Source: Microthyrium microscopicum
Taxonomy: Eukaryota; Ascomycota; Dothideomycetes; Microthyriales; Microthyriaceae
Length of the DNA: 64,000 bases
Assembly: GCA_010405405.1 (NCBI GenBank)
Contig: MU004230.1
Coordinates: 2,997,744-3,061,743 of the forward strand
Direction of reading: 5' to 3'
This document shows, piece after piece, positions 30,971 through 42,722 of the stretch. The notes under the pieces were generated by a model that was not told the DNA's origin, did no database searches, and worked only from the letters and a program-made list of their open reading frames with translations. The position numbers and the translations under genes were made by a program. Within the stretch, counting starts at the first letter, position 1. Each line of letters starts with the position of its first letter.

Positions 30971-33900
30971 ATGGCTAGTCTATTCAAAAGATTGAGTCTC
31001 GAGTAAGCTCTTGCGTCTCATGTTGAAACGAAACTTAATACTGACAATTTTACTCCCGTAGCTCGTCGAGGTCGTTACATCGAAAGACCGTAAGCTTGGA
31101 TCTGTTTTTCACATGAACTAGTGACGTGCTGCTAATGTTTCTAATTACAATAGAAGGACAAACAACGGAAAACCGAGGCTGCACAGCAGGAAAAGACAGA
31201 TCCAAAGATCGCGGATTCGAAGCAACAGCGTGATAGTGTGTTATCTCCCCTTGCCGACAGTCCTTCAGAAAGGAAGAACACCATCGACGAGCCGCAAACA
31301 CAAAAAGCTGAGGAAGAAGAATCACACGAGCAAACGCCAGTACCTGGTGAAGCCTTGGAAGCCCCGAACAGTGTACCTGCAGAAGCCCCACAGACCCTCC
31401 AAGAGGCAGAAGCTAAAGACGAACAAGCACCGCCAAATCCTGTAGACGAAACCATGGTCAATACAGAAAGCGGTGCGGTCGAAGAATTGACCACCAATCA
31501 CTCAGAGGCAGTTCCTGAATCTGCGGATCAGCCCGTCACTGCAGAAAACGCAAAAGATGAGCCTCCCGTCGATGCTCCGTCCGCCGAGCCGCCTGTACCT
31601 GAGGACATAATCGAGCCTGCACCTACTTCTCCGCTGGTTGATACCATTCCAGAAGATCATGATAGCGAGGCAATGGAAGTACCAGCTGCTCTCGAACCCT
31701 CGAAGACTCGGGCTTCCCGGCCTCCTACATCACATCAACCGAGTCGTCCCGCAAGTCGAATGAGCCGGCCGAGCTTATATCCACGGGATTCCGAACAACA
31801 TACACAAGATTATGGAAATGATGACCGACGGACCCTGCATGATGGCTCCCGACCCAACCATCGTCGATCACGAAGCGTTCGCGATACCTTCTCCTCATAC
31901 TACAAAAACTTTAAAGGGAGGCGGAATCGATCACAGTCGAAAACGGGTGGTACAGCAGATGAAATCGAGACGATGCACAGGACTCTCAAGATGTACGAGG
32001 TTCAGCTTGAGGAAGCGAGTAATACCATTCTTCTCCAGGACTCGGTGCTTGTCAAATGGGAGAAGCTTGTTCGACAAGGCATAGTTGCGGAGCCAGGAGA
32101 AGAACACGGAGAGGACGTTAAGAGGGACATTAAAAATGCTGCGGACTCGACGATAAATTTGGTTGGAGATGAGGTTCATCCAGAATCCGCCGAGGTGTCT
32201 GAGCCACAAGGAAAACCACATGAGCTCGCTCGACAAGTTGTTACGCTGACAGCTGAGCTCGAGTCAACTAAGGAAGCGCTCAAGGCCGCCCAGGTAGCTC
32301 AGGAAGCCCAGGAGGCTAGGCTTCATCAACTTGAGGCCGATCTCGCCGGTGCTCAAGGAGACCGAGACGTGGCCGATACGCCAACAGGGTCGGGAGCCGT
32401 GGTTCCGTTGACTCGGCAGCTTGCAGCCTTACAGGAAGAGCTCCAAGCAGCAAAGGTGTCCCACGAAGCCAGCGTCGCGAAGGCTACAAAGCTCGAAGCC
32501 GATCTCACCGCTGCCCAGGAGACTGAGGATCAGTTGGTCAAGGACATCGTAGCGAAGCAAGCTGAAGTCGACGGCCTCACAGCAGCACACAATACCAGCC
32601 AAGCACATGCCACCGAATTGGAAACATTATCACAAGAGCACACCACCTTAAAATCAGAGCTGGAGACCGCCAAAGCAGAACTTGCCCAGGCTGAAGAAGC
32701 TGCGAAAGCGGCATCAGCCGAGCTAGAAACTGCCAAACAAGGTGCAGGAGCTGCCTCAGAACACTCCTCTCAGCTGGAAGCATTACAGCAAGAATTGGAA
32801 ACCACCAAAGCGGAGTTGGACAAAGCACATGAGGCAACACACACTACCACGTCGGAACTCGAGACAACCAAACATAGCTTAGAAGATACGACAGCAGCGC
32901 ACTCAAATGTCCAAGAAGAGCATTCCTCCATCAAAGGCAAACTTGAGGCAGCCTTGGCCGCCGCAGCCGCCGCCGCAGTCAGTCATGAAGCCACCAAGGC
33001 CGCCTTGGAGCACAAGACTGCTGAGCTTGATAAACGCTCTGAAGATCATCAGGCGCAACTTGAAGAAGCTCAGAAAGAAGCAACGACCGCCAATGAGCGT
33101 GTTCTCGAGCTATCTTCGTCCCTCGAATCCACTCAAAAGACTCACGAAGAGTCTCAAGCCTCTCTTGCCGCCGCCCAAGCGGAGCTTGCGAGTTTGAAGG
33201 AGTCGGCCGGCTCAGAATCTTCGGAAGCTGTTGCAAAACTTGCTAACGAGCTGGAAGATGCTCAGATGGCCAGCTCTAAGCTTACTGCCGATCTTGAGAC
33301 ACTGACAGCCGAGAAAGTCGCCGCTGCCACTGCGCTTGAAGCTGCGAATGAAGAAATTGCGCAGCTCAAGTCATCAACCACGGAGTCCGGCTCGCTATCA
33401 AAAGACTCCATTGCGAAGCTCACCAAAGACTTGGAAGCAGCTCAAGAGTCCAACAACAAGATCACCTCTAATCTGATCTCTCTCAAGTCAGAAAAGGCTA
33501 GTACGGCGGCCGCCCTCGCTGCTGCTACAGCAGAGCTTGAAGAAATCAAGGGATCTGCCGCAAACTCCGACTCACACCAGGAAGCACTCAAAGCCAAAGT
33601 TGCGGAATTAGAGGCTACTTTGGCCTCTGCGAAAGAGACCGGCGACAAAGAAGTGGAGACAGCACAGGCAAAGATTGCAGAACTTACTGCTCAACTTGAT
33701 GGCCACACCACTCTTGAAGGCACACACGCAGAAACACAAGCTCGAGTCGTCGATTTAGAGAGACAAATTGAAACCCACTCGGCGCTTCAAAATGACCATA
33801 CTGAAGCTCAAGCGAAAATATCTGAACTTACTGCTCAGCTCGAAAATCACACAACGCTTCAGACCGAGCATGCTGACGCGCAAACACGACTTGCTGAGTT

Positions 33901-36900
33901 GGAGAAGCAGTTAGAAGAGCACTCGACTCTACAGACACAGCATGCTGAGGTCAAAGCACGAGTTGCAGACCTAGAGGGCCAAGTAGATGGGCACTCCACT
34001 CTACAAAACGAGCATGCAGAGGCACAGGCGAAGATTGCAGAGCTCACGTCCCAGCTTGAAAGCCATTCAACTTTACAGAGTGATCATGTTGCAGCGCAGG
34101 CACGAGTAGCTGACCTGGAGCAACAGATTGAGGCCCATTCTGCTTCACAGTCAGACAATAGCACACAAATTGAAGCTTTGAAGAAAGAAATTGATGAGTA
34201 CACAACATCCCGGACGGCTTTGGAGGACCAAGTCACCAGCCTCAAATCCACAACTGTACAACTTGAAAAAGCAAATTCCGAGATCGAAACACTACGTTCC
34301 ATGGTCGAAGAGCACGCGCAAGCTAAATCTGGCCTCGAAGAACAAATCACGACTCTCTCTGCTGGTCAAGGAGATCTTACTGCCGCCAAAGAGCAGATTG
34401 ACACTTTGAGCAAGGACTTGGAAGGACATACCGCTACCAAGGCGGAACTTGCGACTCATGTTGCCACTCTAGCAGAGACAAAGTCAACATTAGAAAGTGC
34501 AGAGGCGGAGATAGCAAGTCTCAAAGCATCACTAGAAGAGCACGCCGCTTCCATAGCCATTGCGAATGATCACATTGCGATTTTGGACCAGACCAAAGAC
34601 GACCTAGAGAAAGCACAAGCTGAAGTCGAGGCACTCAGAGCCGAAACCGAAGCTCATGCGGAAACCAAGTCTAGTCTCGAAGCAGCTCATGTCAAGATTG
34701 CTGATCTAAGCAAGGACTCTGAAGCTCACGAATCTACTATCGCCGAACTTGTCGCTGCCAAATCACAGCTTGCTGAGCTTAGTAGCCAATCTGATACTCA
34801 CTCAGCAGTTGCTGCCGAGTTAGAAGACCACAAGACAAAGCTTCGTGATCTTTCTGACACTCACGAATCAACAAAGGCGGAATTTGCGTCTATCAAAGAG
34901 AACCATGCAGCTACTGTGGCCGAACTCGAAAACGCAAATGCCAAAATCGCAGAACTTCAAGGAGGCACCGAGGCGCACGCAGCGACCCTTGCTGAGCTCG
35001 AGAGCTCACGAGGGAAACTTGCAGAGCTTGATAGTCTAACCAACAAGCATGCAGCTACAATCGCAGAGTTGGAAGAGGCGAGATCCCAGGTCCAGGTCCT
35101 GACCGCCGCGACTGAAGCTCATGAATCCACGAAATCAAGCCTAGCTGAAGCAGAGGCCAAACTTGCTGAGCTCACTGCCGCCGCCGAAGGCAACCAGACT
35201 ACTCATTCGGAGCTGCAAAGCAAGGCAGAAGAGGCACATATTGCACTCGCCACTGCCCAGGATTCGCATGCTTCCGAGATCTCGAAACTTCAAGCACAAA
35301 TCGAAGAGCTGTCTGGCCATAAAGATCGCAGTGAAGTTCTAACCCAACTTGTCGAAGAACACCAAGCCAAGAATACGACCCTAGCGGCGCAGATTTCGGA
35401 ACTGGAAGGACACAAAGAAACTAGCGAACAGCTCTCTCGCGAAGTCGATGAGCTCAAGGGCCACAAAGATAGAAATGATCTCCTGATCCAGATGCTCGAG
35501 GAGAAGGAGAAAGAGTTGCAGGATACCAATGAAACTCATGCGGATGTACTCTCTGAATTGCGAACAACCAAGGCGGAGCTGGCAAACCTCCGTGCAGAGT
35601 CCTCTCCTGATTCCCCATCATCGCGGTCCATGAGGAAAGTTCATTTCGACGAATTACCTATAGTTGGTCTCGGAGCGGCTGCTGCTTCTGTTGCGGTGGC
35701 TGGAGTGGTCGCTAAAGAAATATCTGATCATCAGCACAACCAAGCTGCAGATGAGAAGGCAAAGGATCTGCAAGAAGACGAGGCTAATCCTACGATGGAA
35801 GAGCATGATGCTGCCGCACCTATGGAACGGGAAAATATTGCCGCTGACAATGACGAACAACCCAAATCTGCTCAAGAAGATGTTGAAGTAGCTGATGAGG
35901 ATGTCGCTGTCTCCAATACAGAAGACATGGCAAGTCCTGCAGAAGAGAGTTCTGAGGTGTTGAAAGGAGAGCAGATTGAAGAAGCGACGCCCATGTCGCA
36001 CGAAGCCGAAGCTACCCATGGGTCTAGTGAACCTGAAGCTGCTGAAACTACAATAGCAGAAGGGAACAAAGACATCAAACATCCCAAAGAAGAGGAGATC
36101 GCACCAATTGCGGAAGGAGAGACCCTTCCCGCTAAGGAAGAAAATACTACCGACCTCGGGCAAGAAGAGACCAGCCCTGCGGCAGAAGAAACGTATGCTT
36201 CTGTAGTGAACGAAGGAGTTGTTCACGATCCGGAAGACCAGGCTGTGCCGGCCTCTGTGGAGCATGACACCAATCCCATGGTACCAACAGAGGTTGCTCC
36301 GATTGGCGAAGAAGCTACTTTACCTGTGAATCAAGAAGCTGCTCCTGCAACGCACAAGGACGAAGAGTCTGTCCAGGATGAGGTTACCCATGTCACCGAT
36401 GAGGGAAACAAAGCCTCCGCAGAAGACGAGATTTTCGCCACTGAATCCCCAGAGGCTGTCGAGTCCAAAGATGAAGCTTCGGCTGAACCCTTGGGCTCTG
36501 TATCCGAAGTGCAAAAAGAGGAAGAAGCAATCAGCCTGCCAGCACAAGAAGATCCTGTCAAACCAGAAACTGGATATGAGCATGCGGAGGACGAGACAGT
36601 CGCGAAGTCCCAAGACTCGATTGGCAAAGAAAATAACATTATGAGCACAACCGAACCTGAGGGTTTTTCTGGGACAGAGGAGCCATCCTTCGCGAATCAT
36701 GAGGAGCCCGTTGAAGCAGAAACAACGCATCACTTGGAGCTTGAATCTCACGTACCTGAGCCTATGTCTCATAACACAGAAGCAACTGATGTGGAACCTA
36801 CAGACAGTGCCGATGAATCAGCTCCTCTTCACCTTGAAAGCCAGGCGTCTGAATTGGAATTGAGCGTGCCAGCTGAGGCAAGCTTGGATGTAGGATCATC

Positions 36901-38167
36901 GACAACATATCATCATATCGATGACAACCATTCGATTTCCCCTGAACATAACATTGAGGACGAAAGCAAAGGAGCTATCCCACTGGAGCAAGAGAGTGAC
37001 TCCACAGGACTAGTATCAAGCGTCCAAAAGCCAGCAAGCGTTACTGCACAACCCTCTGTATCTGGGTGTGAGCACGACGCTGAAGGATCAAGTTCTCATG
37101 AGCAGCAGTACGATATGAAAGATCCAGAATACCCTCTGACTGAGCACAGCCGACTCGATACAGAAGGAAGCTCGACTGAACATGGTGCTGAAGCTAACAC
37201 ACTGGAACCAAGTATCCTTGAGCATAACTATTTCGATACTGTCTCTAGGTCACTTGGGCCCCAGAGTAACAGTAGTGCCTCTAGTCCCTTTGACCTGGAA
37301 ATAGAAACCGAAGAGTCAAGCCTCCACAAGCCGGCGAATTTCCCAGCTAGCCTTGATCATGCATCAAGCGGCCCAGAACACGCCCCGACGTTCTCTCAGC
37401 CCGAGACATCACTACCCCATGAAGGAGCCTCGTTCGTTGAGCAAATACCTGCATCAGAGCATACAGAGCAAATAATCACTCCCCCGTACTCTGACCTCAC
37501 TAGCAATCATTACCGTAACGACTACGACGAGACACCAAGTGATTCTCATGAGAACGATCAGGATGAAACTCCGATAACTCGGCAAAAATCCTCTCATGAG
37601 TACAATACTCCGCTCACCCAGTATGACACTCCCGCCCATCCACAGCATAGCCCCATGGAAGAGTACTCTCCAATCGAAGAATATGCCCCATTTGATCAAG
37701 GGTTTCACGGCCCGACAGGCGAGTTACCAATTCAATCTCAGTTCAGCAAAGACCATAGGTTTGAGCAGCCACATTTTGATTCTGAAGAAGCACAATTTCA
37801 GCCTCAAACCAGAGAGACAAACCCTTTCAGACTGCCACACACCGATCTTGATTATCAGAGTCATCAACCTCAGTTAGGGGGAGAAGAAAACCCCTTCAGA
37901 CAGTCACAGCTGGATTTTGAAGAGCCAGCCCGTCAACCTCGAATGAGAGATGACAATCCTTTCAGGCAGCCTCACTTCCAATCTGAAGAGACTTCACGGT
38001 ATGGGGAACAATCTCGGTTTGAATCGCCTTCACAGTTTAGGGGCCCATCAGCTCAAGAGCCTACGGAAGACTACCACCCATTACAGCATTCTTTCTTTGG
38101 AATGCCCGAATCAGACTCCGCTCATTCGAATCCTTTCGAGGAGGTAAAGCAAAATCGGAGAAAGTAG
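30971..38167 (+). CDS. Giant coiled-coil protein with NPF motifs (2357 aa)
   Basis: Exons are 30971-31002, 31062-31089 and 31154-38167, with two short introns near the start, all in phase. The N-terminus is basic (MASLFKRLSL), followed by an acidic Pro/Glu-rich part and an Arg/Ser-rich block (RSRSVRDTFSSYYKNFKGRR, about 230). A very long Ala/Glu/Lys coiled coil covers about residues 290-1510 and includes a six-unit 24-residue repeat array. Next comes a hydrophobic Gly/Ala/Val segment (VGLGAAAASVAVAGVVA, about 1525), a possible membrane helix. The remainder is acidic and disordered. Near the C-terminus four NPF motifs occur (Asn 2243, 2266, 2288, 2346). A scaffold or tether (cytoskeletal, septal or endocytic) is inferred from architecture; I do not recognise a named family. 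Confidence 0.88.
33704..34135 (+). repeat. Six tandem 72-bp units (24-residue coiled-coil repeat)
   Basis: Residues 871-1014 of the giant protein are six consecutive 24-residue units of the form H(S/T)TLQxxHAEAQARVADLE. They alternate between an ARVxDLExQ type and an AKIxELTxQ type, so the likely higher unit is 48 residues (144 bp). The DNA copies have diverged. The register was checked: His codons of successive units fall exactly 72 bp apart at both ends of the array. Confidence 0.8.
37820..38137 (+). repeat. NPFR repeat region at the C-terminus of the giant protein
   Basis: Three units of about 22-23 residues start with TNPFR, ENPFR and DNPFR, and a fourth NPF lies 58 residues on (SNPFEEV). 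The units also share QP and acidic positions. NPF tripeptides are known ligands of EH domains (Eps15/Pan1/Ede1-type endocytic proteins). Confidence 0.7.
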
Positions 38168-39066
38168 TTATTATTTTCAAAAAGCATGTTGGTCTCAATT
38201 AAATTTGAAATGTATTGATGATGTAGATATGAGGATATGCCATCTTGTTTTTAAACTTATACCCAGCTTCTCGATTTTGATTTATTTGGCGTTTGCGTTT
38301 TGTATACCGGATGTTCCGGGTCAAGGGGAATTTTAGATTCTATAGTAGACTTTGATATAAAGACTAAAACTTTCATAATAATCTTATGATTTGCAAACTC
38401 GAGGCTTGCTAGGTAGTTATTTCATAAGCTCTGCAACATGACTTTGAGATGCATTCGATCCTGAAAGACGTACTATCTGTTGACTTTGGATTTGTCTACA
38501 GGCAATTACGAAAAATGTCCATCAAATTAGCCCGCCTATCACACGACCAGGTATTTGAACTTCCTATCTAGGCCTCGTTACCCTAATGGTATATGTCTCA
38601 TTTGTCAATGAACGCAGCGTGGAACAGCATGCGGTCTGAACCCTCGGCGGCGACCGAATCTCTCAAAGTATACCTATTTACAGTCGACACGCCGTTCCAG
38701 CAGATGTTATACGTTATAGCTTCCCCCGGGGTACTGGTCATTGCAGCAGTGTACCGCATCTCTGAGCGTACAACGTACAATACCGCCTGCTGCACCCATG
38801 CAATCTAGACCACCACTTATCGAGATTCACAGATTACAGTAGCTATCCGGATGTAGTCACACCAGGGTTAAGGAGCATAGACCTTGAAGCACATGGGGTA
38901 AATTTAATGAAATCTTGGAATGGCCCCTCGGCGCGATTGAATGTCTTTGATACCAACAACATTTTGGAGCCCGAAGTAGGTTCATGTGTGCCCCATTGCG
39001 TTTCCGTTTCTTTCTTTAGAAAGACTCGATGACTTGGGGCGCGTGATTTTACATTCCTGAGCCACT
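38168..39066. other. Gap between the coiled-coil and carboxypeptidase genes
   Basis: About 900 bp. Open frames overlap on both strands at 38593-38808 but carry no motif. No RNA gene or repeat is recognised. Confidence 0.45.
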
Positions 39067-40743
39067 ATGTATCTTTTGGTGCTTTCTTATGTCTTTGCGT
39101 CGCTCGTGCATTTAGTCTATGGCAGAGATCCACGATATGCTGGCCCAGAGATCGCGGCTCGATTGAACAGCGGTGAATATTTGCGAAACATCAAGCAAAC
39201 AGTGCAACGGAACATCGAGAATGCGCCACCTGTGCCAAAACAAGTCGTACAGAACAATGTCACAGCTAGTAAGATCTTCTTGGCCTAACACATTGTTTAC
39301 AGGCTGACATAACTAGAATTCATCGTCGACGGAAAGAAAATCCCCGAAGTAAATTTTGATGTTGGCGAATCGTACGCTGGATCAATCCCAATCGGATCGA
39401 GCAATAATACTTCGTTGTTCTTTTGGTATTTCCCGACAACAAACCCCGATGGAAAGAATGACTTGACAATATGGCTGAACGGAGGGCCTGGGTGCAGTTC
39501 GTTGGAGGGATTCCTGCAGGAGAACGGTCCGTTTTTATGGAATTACGGTACCTTTAAGCCGGTCAAGAATCCATGGAGTTTTCAAAGACTATCCAACACG
39601 CTCTGGGTAGAGCAGCCAGTGGGCACTGGCTTTTCCCACGGTGACGCAACAGAGTATAGCGAAGAGATGATCGCAACCTCATTTCTCGCTTGGTTCAAAA
39701 ACTTCATGGATACGTTTGAACTGCATGGGAAGAAAATCTACATTGCTGGAGAGAGTTATGCTGGCCTCTACATTCCTTATATCGCTGATGCGATGTTCAA
39801 TAAAAAGGACAAGAAGTATTTTGATCTGAGGGGCACAATGATTTACGATGGCTCTATCAATACGGATGCCATTATGAGCGCAGCTCCGACGTATGGCTAT
39901 GTGAAAGCGTATGACAACATATTCCAGCTTAACGATACCTTCATGGCCGAGGTGGAACAAACGGCGAAAACATGCGGATACATTGACTATGTTGAGAAAT
40001 ATTTGACATATCCTCCCAAGGGAAAGCTTCCGCAACCTACGCTACCGACCTCATTTGCCGACAGGAGAAAATGCAAATCACTTTGGGGTCGCATTCTGGA
40101 TGCCGTGAGCGCAGTCAATCCATGCTTCAACTACTACCAAATTACAACATCATGTCCTCTCCTCTGGGATGTCCTCGGCTTCCCAGGTAGTTTCGAATAC
40201 CTTCCAGAGGGCGCGTCGGTATATTTTGACCGCGCCGATGTAAAGAAAGCGATCAATGCCCCAACAAATATAAAATGGGAAGAATGCAGTACCATTCCAC
40301 TGTCAATAGCCGACATGAGCGAGCCATCATCTTGGTCTGTCCTTCCCCGAGTTATTGAGCGGTCAGAACGAACAATATTGGGACATGGTGGACTAGACTA
40401 TGTTCTTCTGGCCAACGGAACGCTTCTGTCCATTCAGAATATGACTTGGAATGGTGCGCAGGGCTTTCAAAAGCCAGTCAAAAGTGACTTCTTCGTGCCA
40501 TATCACGACGAGGAGAGCCAATCGACAATGTCAGGAAGCGGCGTTCAGGGTGTTACGCATACTGAAAGAGGACTGACATATGTTGAAGTGTTCATGAGCG
40601 GCCATATGATACCTCAATACGCGCCTTCCTCCGCTTATCGACATCTGGAATTTCTCTTGGGTCGAATAGAAAGCCTGTCGGAAAGGACCGGCTTCACAAC
40701 TCAACGTCATATACCTCAGCCGAGAGATAGGAAGATTTTATAG
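39067..40743 (+). CDS. Secreted serine carboxypeptidase (S10 family)
   Basis: Exons are 39067-39268 and 39317-40743 with a 48-nt intron, giving 542 aa. A signal peptide (MYLLVLSYVFASLVHLVYG) is followed by a short propeptide-like part. Substrate-site block LNGGPGCSSLEG is present. The catalytic triad is visible: Ser214 in GESYAG, Asp428 in GHGGLDYVLLANGT and His497 in SGHMIPQYAP. Several Asn-x-Ser/Thr sites suggest glycosylation. There is no C-terminal membrane anchor, which argues against a Kex1-type Golgi enzyme and for a secreted or vacuolar one. The family removes C-terminal residues at acid pH. The gene converges on the zinc-cluster gene, with 144 bp between stops. Confidence 0.94.
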
Positions 40744-40887
40744 ATAATTTGAGCGTTTCCACAATGCTCCGTCCATGAGAATACATGCGTTTTCGAGAGA
40801 TTGAGTATAAAGCGGCGCTAGAGCGTTGAGTCGTTATTGGTAGACTTTGTAGTAATTGTATTATATCTTGAAGCCGAAGGTGGAGTC

Positions 40888-42390
40888 TCAAGATTCTTCT
40901 GTGAAGCTGCAATCAAACGGAATGCCTCGTGCGCCTTTCAAGCAGGATCCGCACACAGGGTGAACTTCATCGCATTTCCTTCGACGTTTTCTGCATCCAT
41001 CACAAGTCTGGCTCGCCTTATTGCGGGTATGCTTCTTCTTTGCTCCAGCCGTAGATTGCTTCTCAACCAGCGTAGCAGCAGAACTCTGTTTGACCCCTTT
41101 CTTCTTTCGCGATTTCTTCTTCGGTGGTTCATCTTCGGCGGTAGACTGAATTGCACCATATGAGCCATGAATGGATTGCCTCAGGCCAGCTTGGTCATAA
41201 TAATCATCGTTACCATATGATCGTTCCGGAGAAAAACCGGTAGGTAGGTTGTTGAAGCTGGAAAATGGATCGAAGCCTCTAGCTTCGCTTACTAGCTGCT
41301 CGCTGGCCAAGTCTGCGTCTTGTGTTGTGTAATCCCAGTCCTCATCCACATTGGTTGGTTTAGCCTTGCTGGACCGTTTGCGCTTTTTACCCTGGGAAGT
41401 GAAATCCTTCTTTGCGGGAGTTTTCGGGCCTTTTGCCGATGCACTTTCGGGCTTCGATGCTGATTTCCTATACAACGGTTAAGACTAGGCCAATGAAAAT
41501 GCCTTGAATGGTTCTTACGTGGATCTGGGTTCAGTCGCCGATGTTTGTTCTGTACGACGTGCTGGCGCTTCTGGTTCAACGCGGTGAATCGGCAGATGTT
41601 GATAGATTGCAGTAATAGAACGTTCCGCCGTAGAGAACACGATTCGAACCGAACCTTTGCAGTCGTATGTTGGCTTGGAAAAGATACCTTTGTTTTTCGA
41701 TTTCTTCTCGTCGTCCTTGTCTTCTTCCGGGTTCTGATCTGTCGTCGTCTTCCTTCGAGCTACGTTCGCAGAACGGTCCTTGTTCTCATAGGAATCTCGG
41801 CATATATATCTATACCGATAGCCGTCCAATTGCTTGGTGTCTGCAAAATGTTTGAGATAATAGCCATACCCGTCGATAGACTCGACAACGCGGATTATGT
41901 TTGCGGCGACGGCTCTCTGACGATCCTGTTTGACTTTCTTGTCCTCCACGCTGGCGAATGCGGAAGCAATGCTGATCTCGAGGGAGTCGCTCAAAGGATT
42001 GCTTTGGAGCCCAAATCCAGTCCGCACCACGTCGGTGACTCCGGTCAGTTGCAGTGCTGTTAAACCGTTAGTCTTGGTTCATCGTGGTATTCCCATTCTC
42101 CACTAGAAACTAGTAAACTGAATTGCCACTGTGCGCTACTCTCGTAGACAGTAGTTCAGAAATACTAAGCAACGCGCGTCAAAGCTTCACTGGTGCAGTA
42201 ACATACATCCGGGCGCTTGGAATTTGAATTGGTAAGGGGTGAGTTCCGGAATGAAAGAGTTCGAGTTGGCTTCAATAGCAAATTGTATGTGATGTTTGAA
42301 TTCTGCCAACGACCTGCATGTTATTGATGCTGTCGCTTTATTTCCTGAAAGCTGCGATTTGCTCTTTTTGCCTTTCGTAGGGGCTTCCAT
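40888..42390 (-). CDS. Regulator with a C-terminal Zn2Cys6 cluster (433 aa)
   Basis: Exons on the minus strand are 42390-42207, 42056-41519 and 41467-40888, all in phase. The N-terminal 200 residues are a conserved-looking globular part, including ESIDGYGYYLKHFADTKQL and YDCKGSVRIVFSTAERSI. A basic Lys/Ser-rich linker with NLS-like PPKKKSRKKKG follows. The last 35 residues hold the cluster CDGCRKRRRKC..CGSC..C, spaced C-x2-C-x6-C-x6-C-x2-C-x10-C. Fungal zinc clusters are usually N-terminal, so the C-terminal position is uncommon, and the last spacing is longer than the usual 6-8. DNA binding and nuclear location are inferred. I do not recognise a named orthologue. Confidence 0.85.
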
Positions 42391-42722
42391 GGCAAAGGAA
42401 GCTCCAGTGGCGCAGTAACTCGGTTGGACTTTTGCTCGGACAAGCTATTGTGCCAAAATTATCATTCAGGTGGGAGTTCGCGACACGTCTTTGGTCGAAT
42501 TTGTTGTCAAGCTCCGTTGAAGTTAGATCAATTGAAGTCGGACATGGGATAAACAGTCACGTGAGTAGCTCCAAATTTGGCGACGCTCATTGGCTCAATT
42601 GATGGTTGACAAGGCTTCAGCCTCGTAGCTAATGAAATCAGAAAATCGACACAGGTATGTGAGTAGTACAAATAAATTGCGTTATTATTCCATAATACAT
42701 TCATTATATTACACATAATCAA
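42391..42722. other. Gap between midasin and the zinc-cluster gene
   Basis: 332 bp holding the promoter of the zinc-cluster gene and the 3' end of midasin. AT-rich near 42660-42720. No gene seen. Confidence 0.45.

Noticed and set aside
35654-36265. 203-codon frame antisense to the giant coiled-coil gene
   Set aside because: A shadow of Glu/Ala-rich codons, rich in Phe, Ser and Leu with no domain.
38570-38680. tRNA-like start near 38580
   Set aside because: The short match to a D-arm style sequence is not followed by a foldable anticodon arm or TPsiC arm.
38593-38808. Overlapping small frames on both strands
   Set aside because: Neither has a motif, signal peptide or splice context; likely chance.
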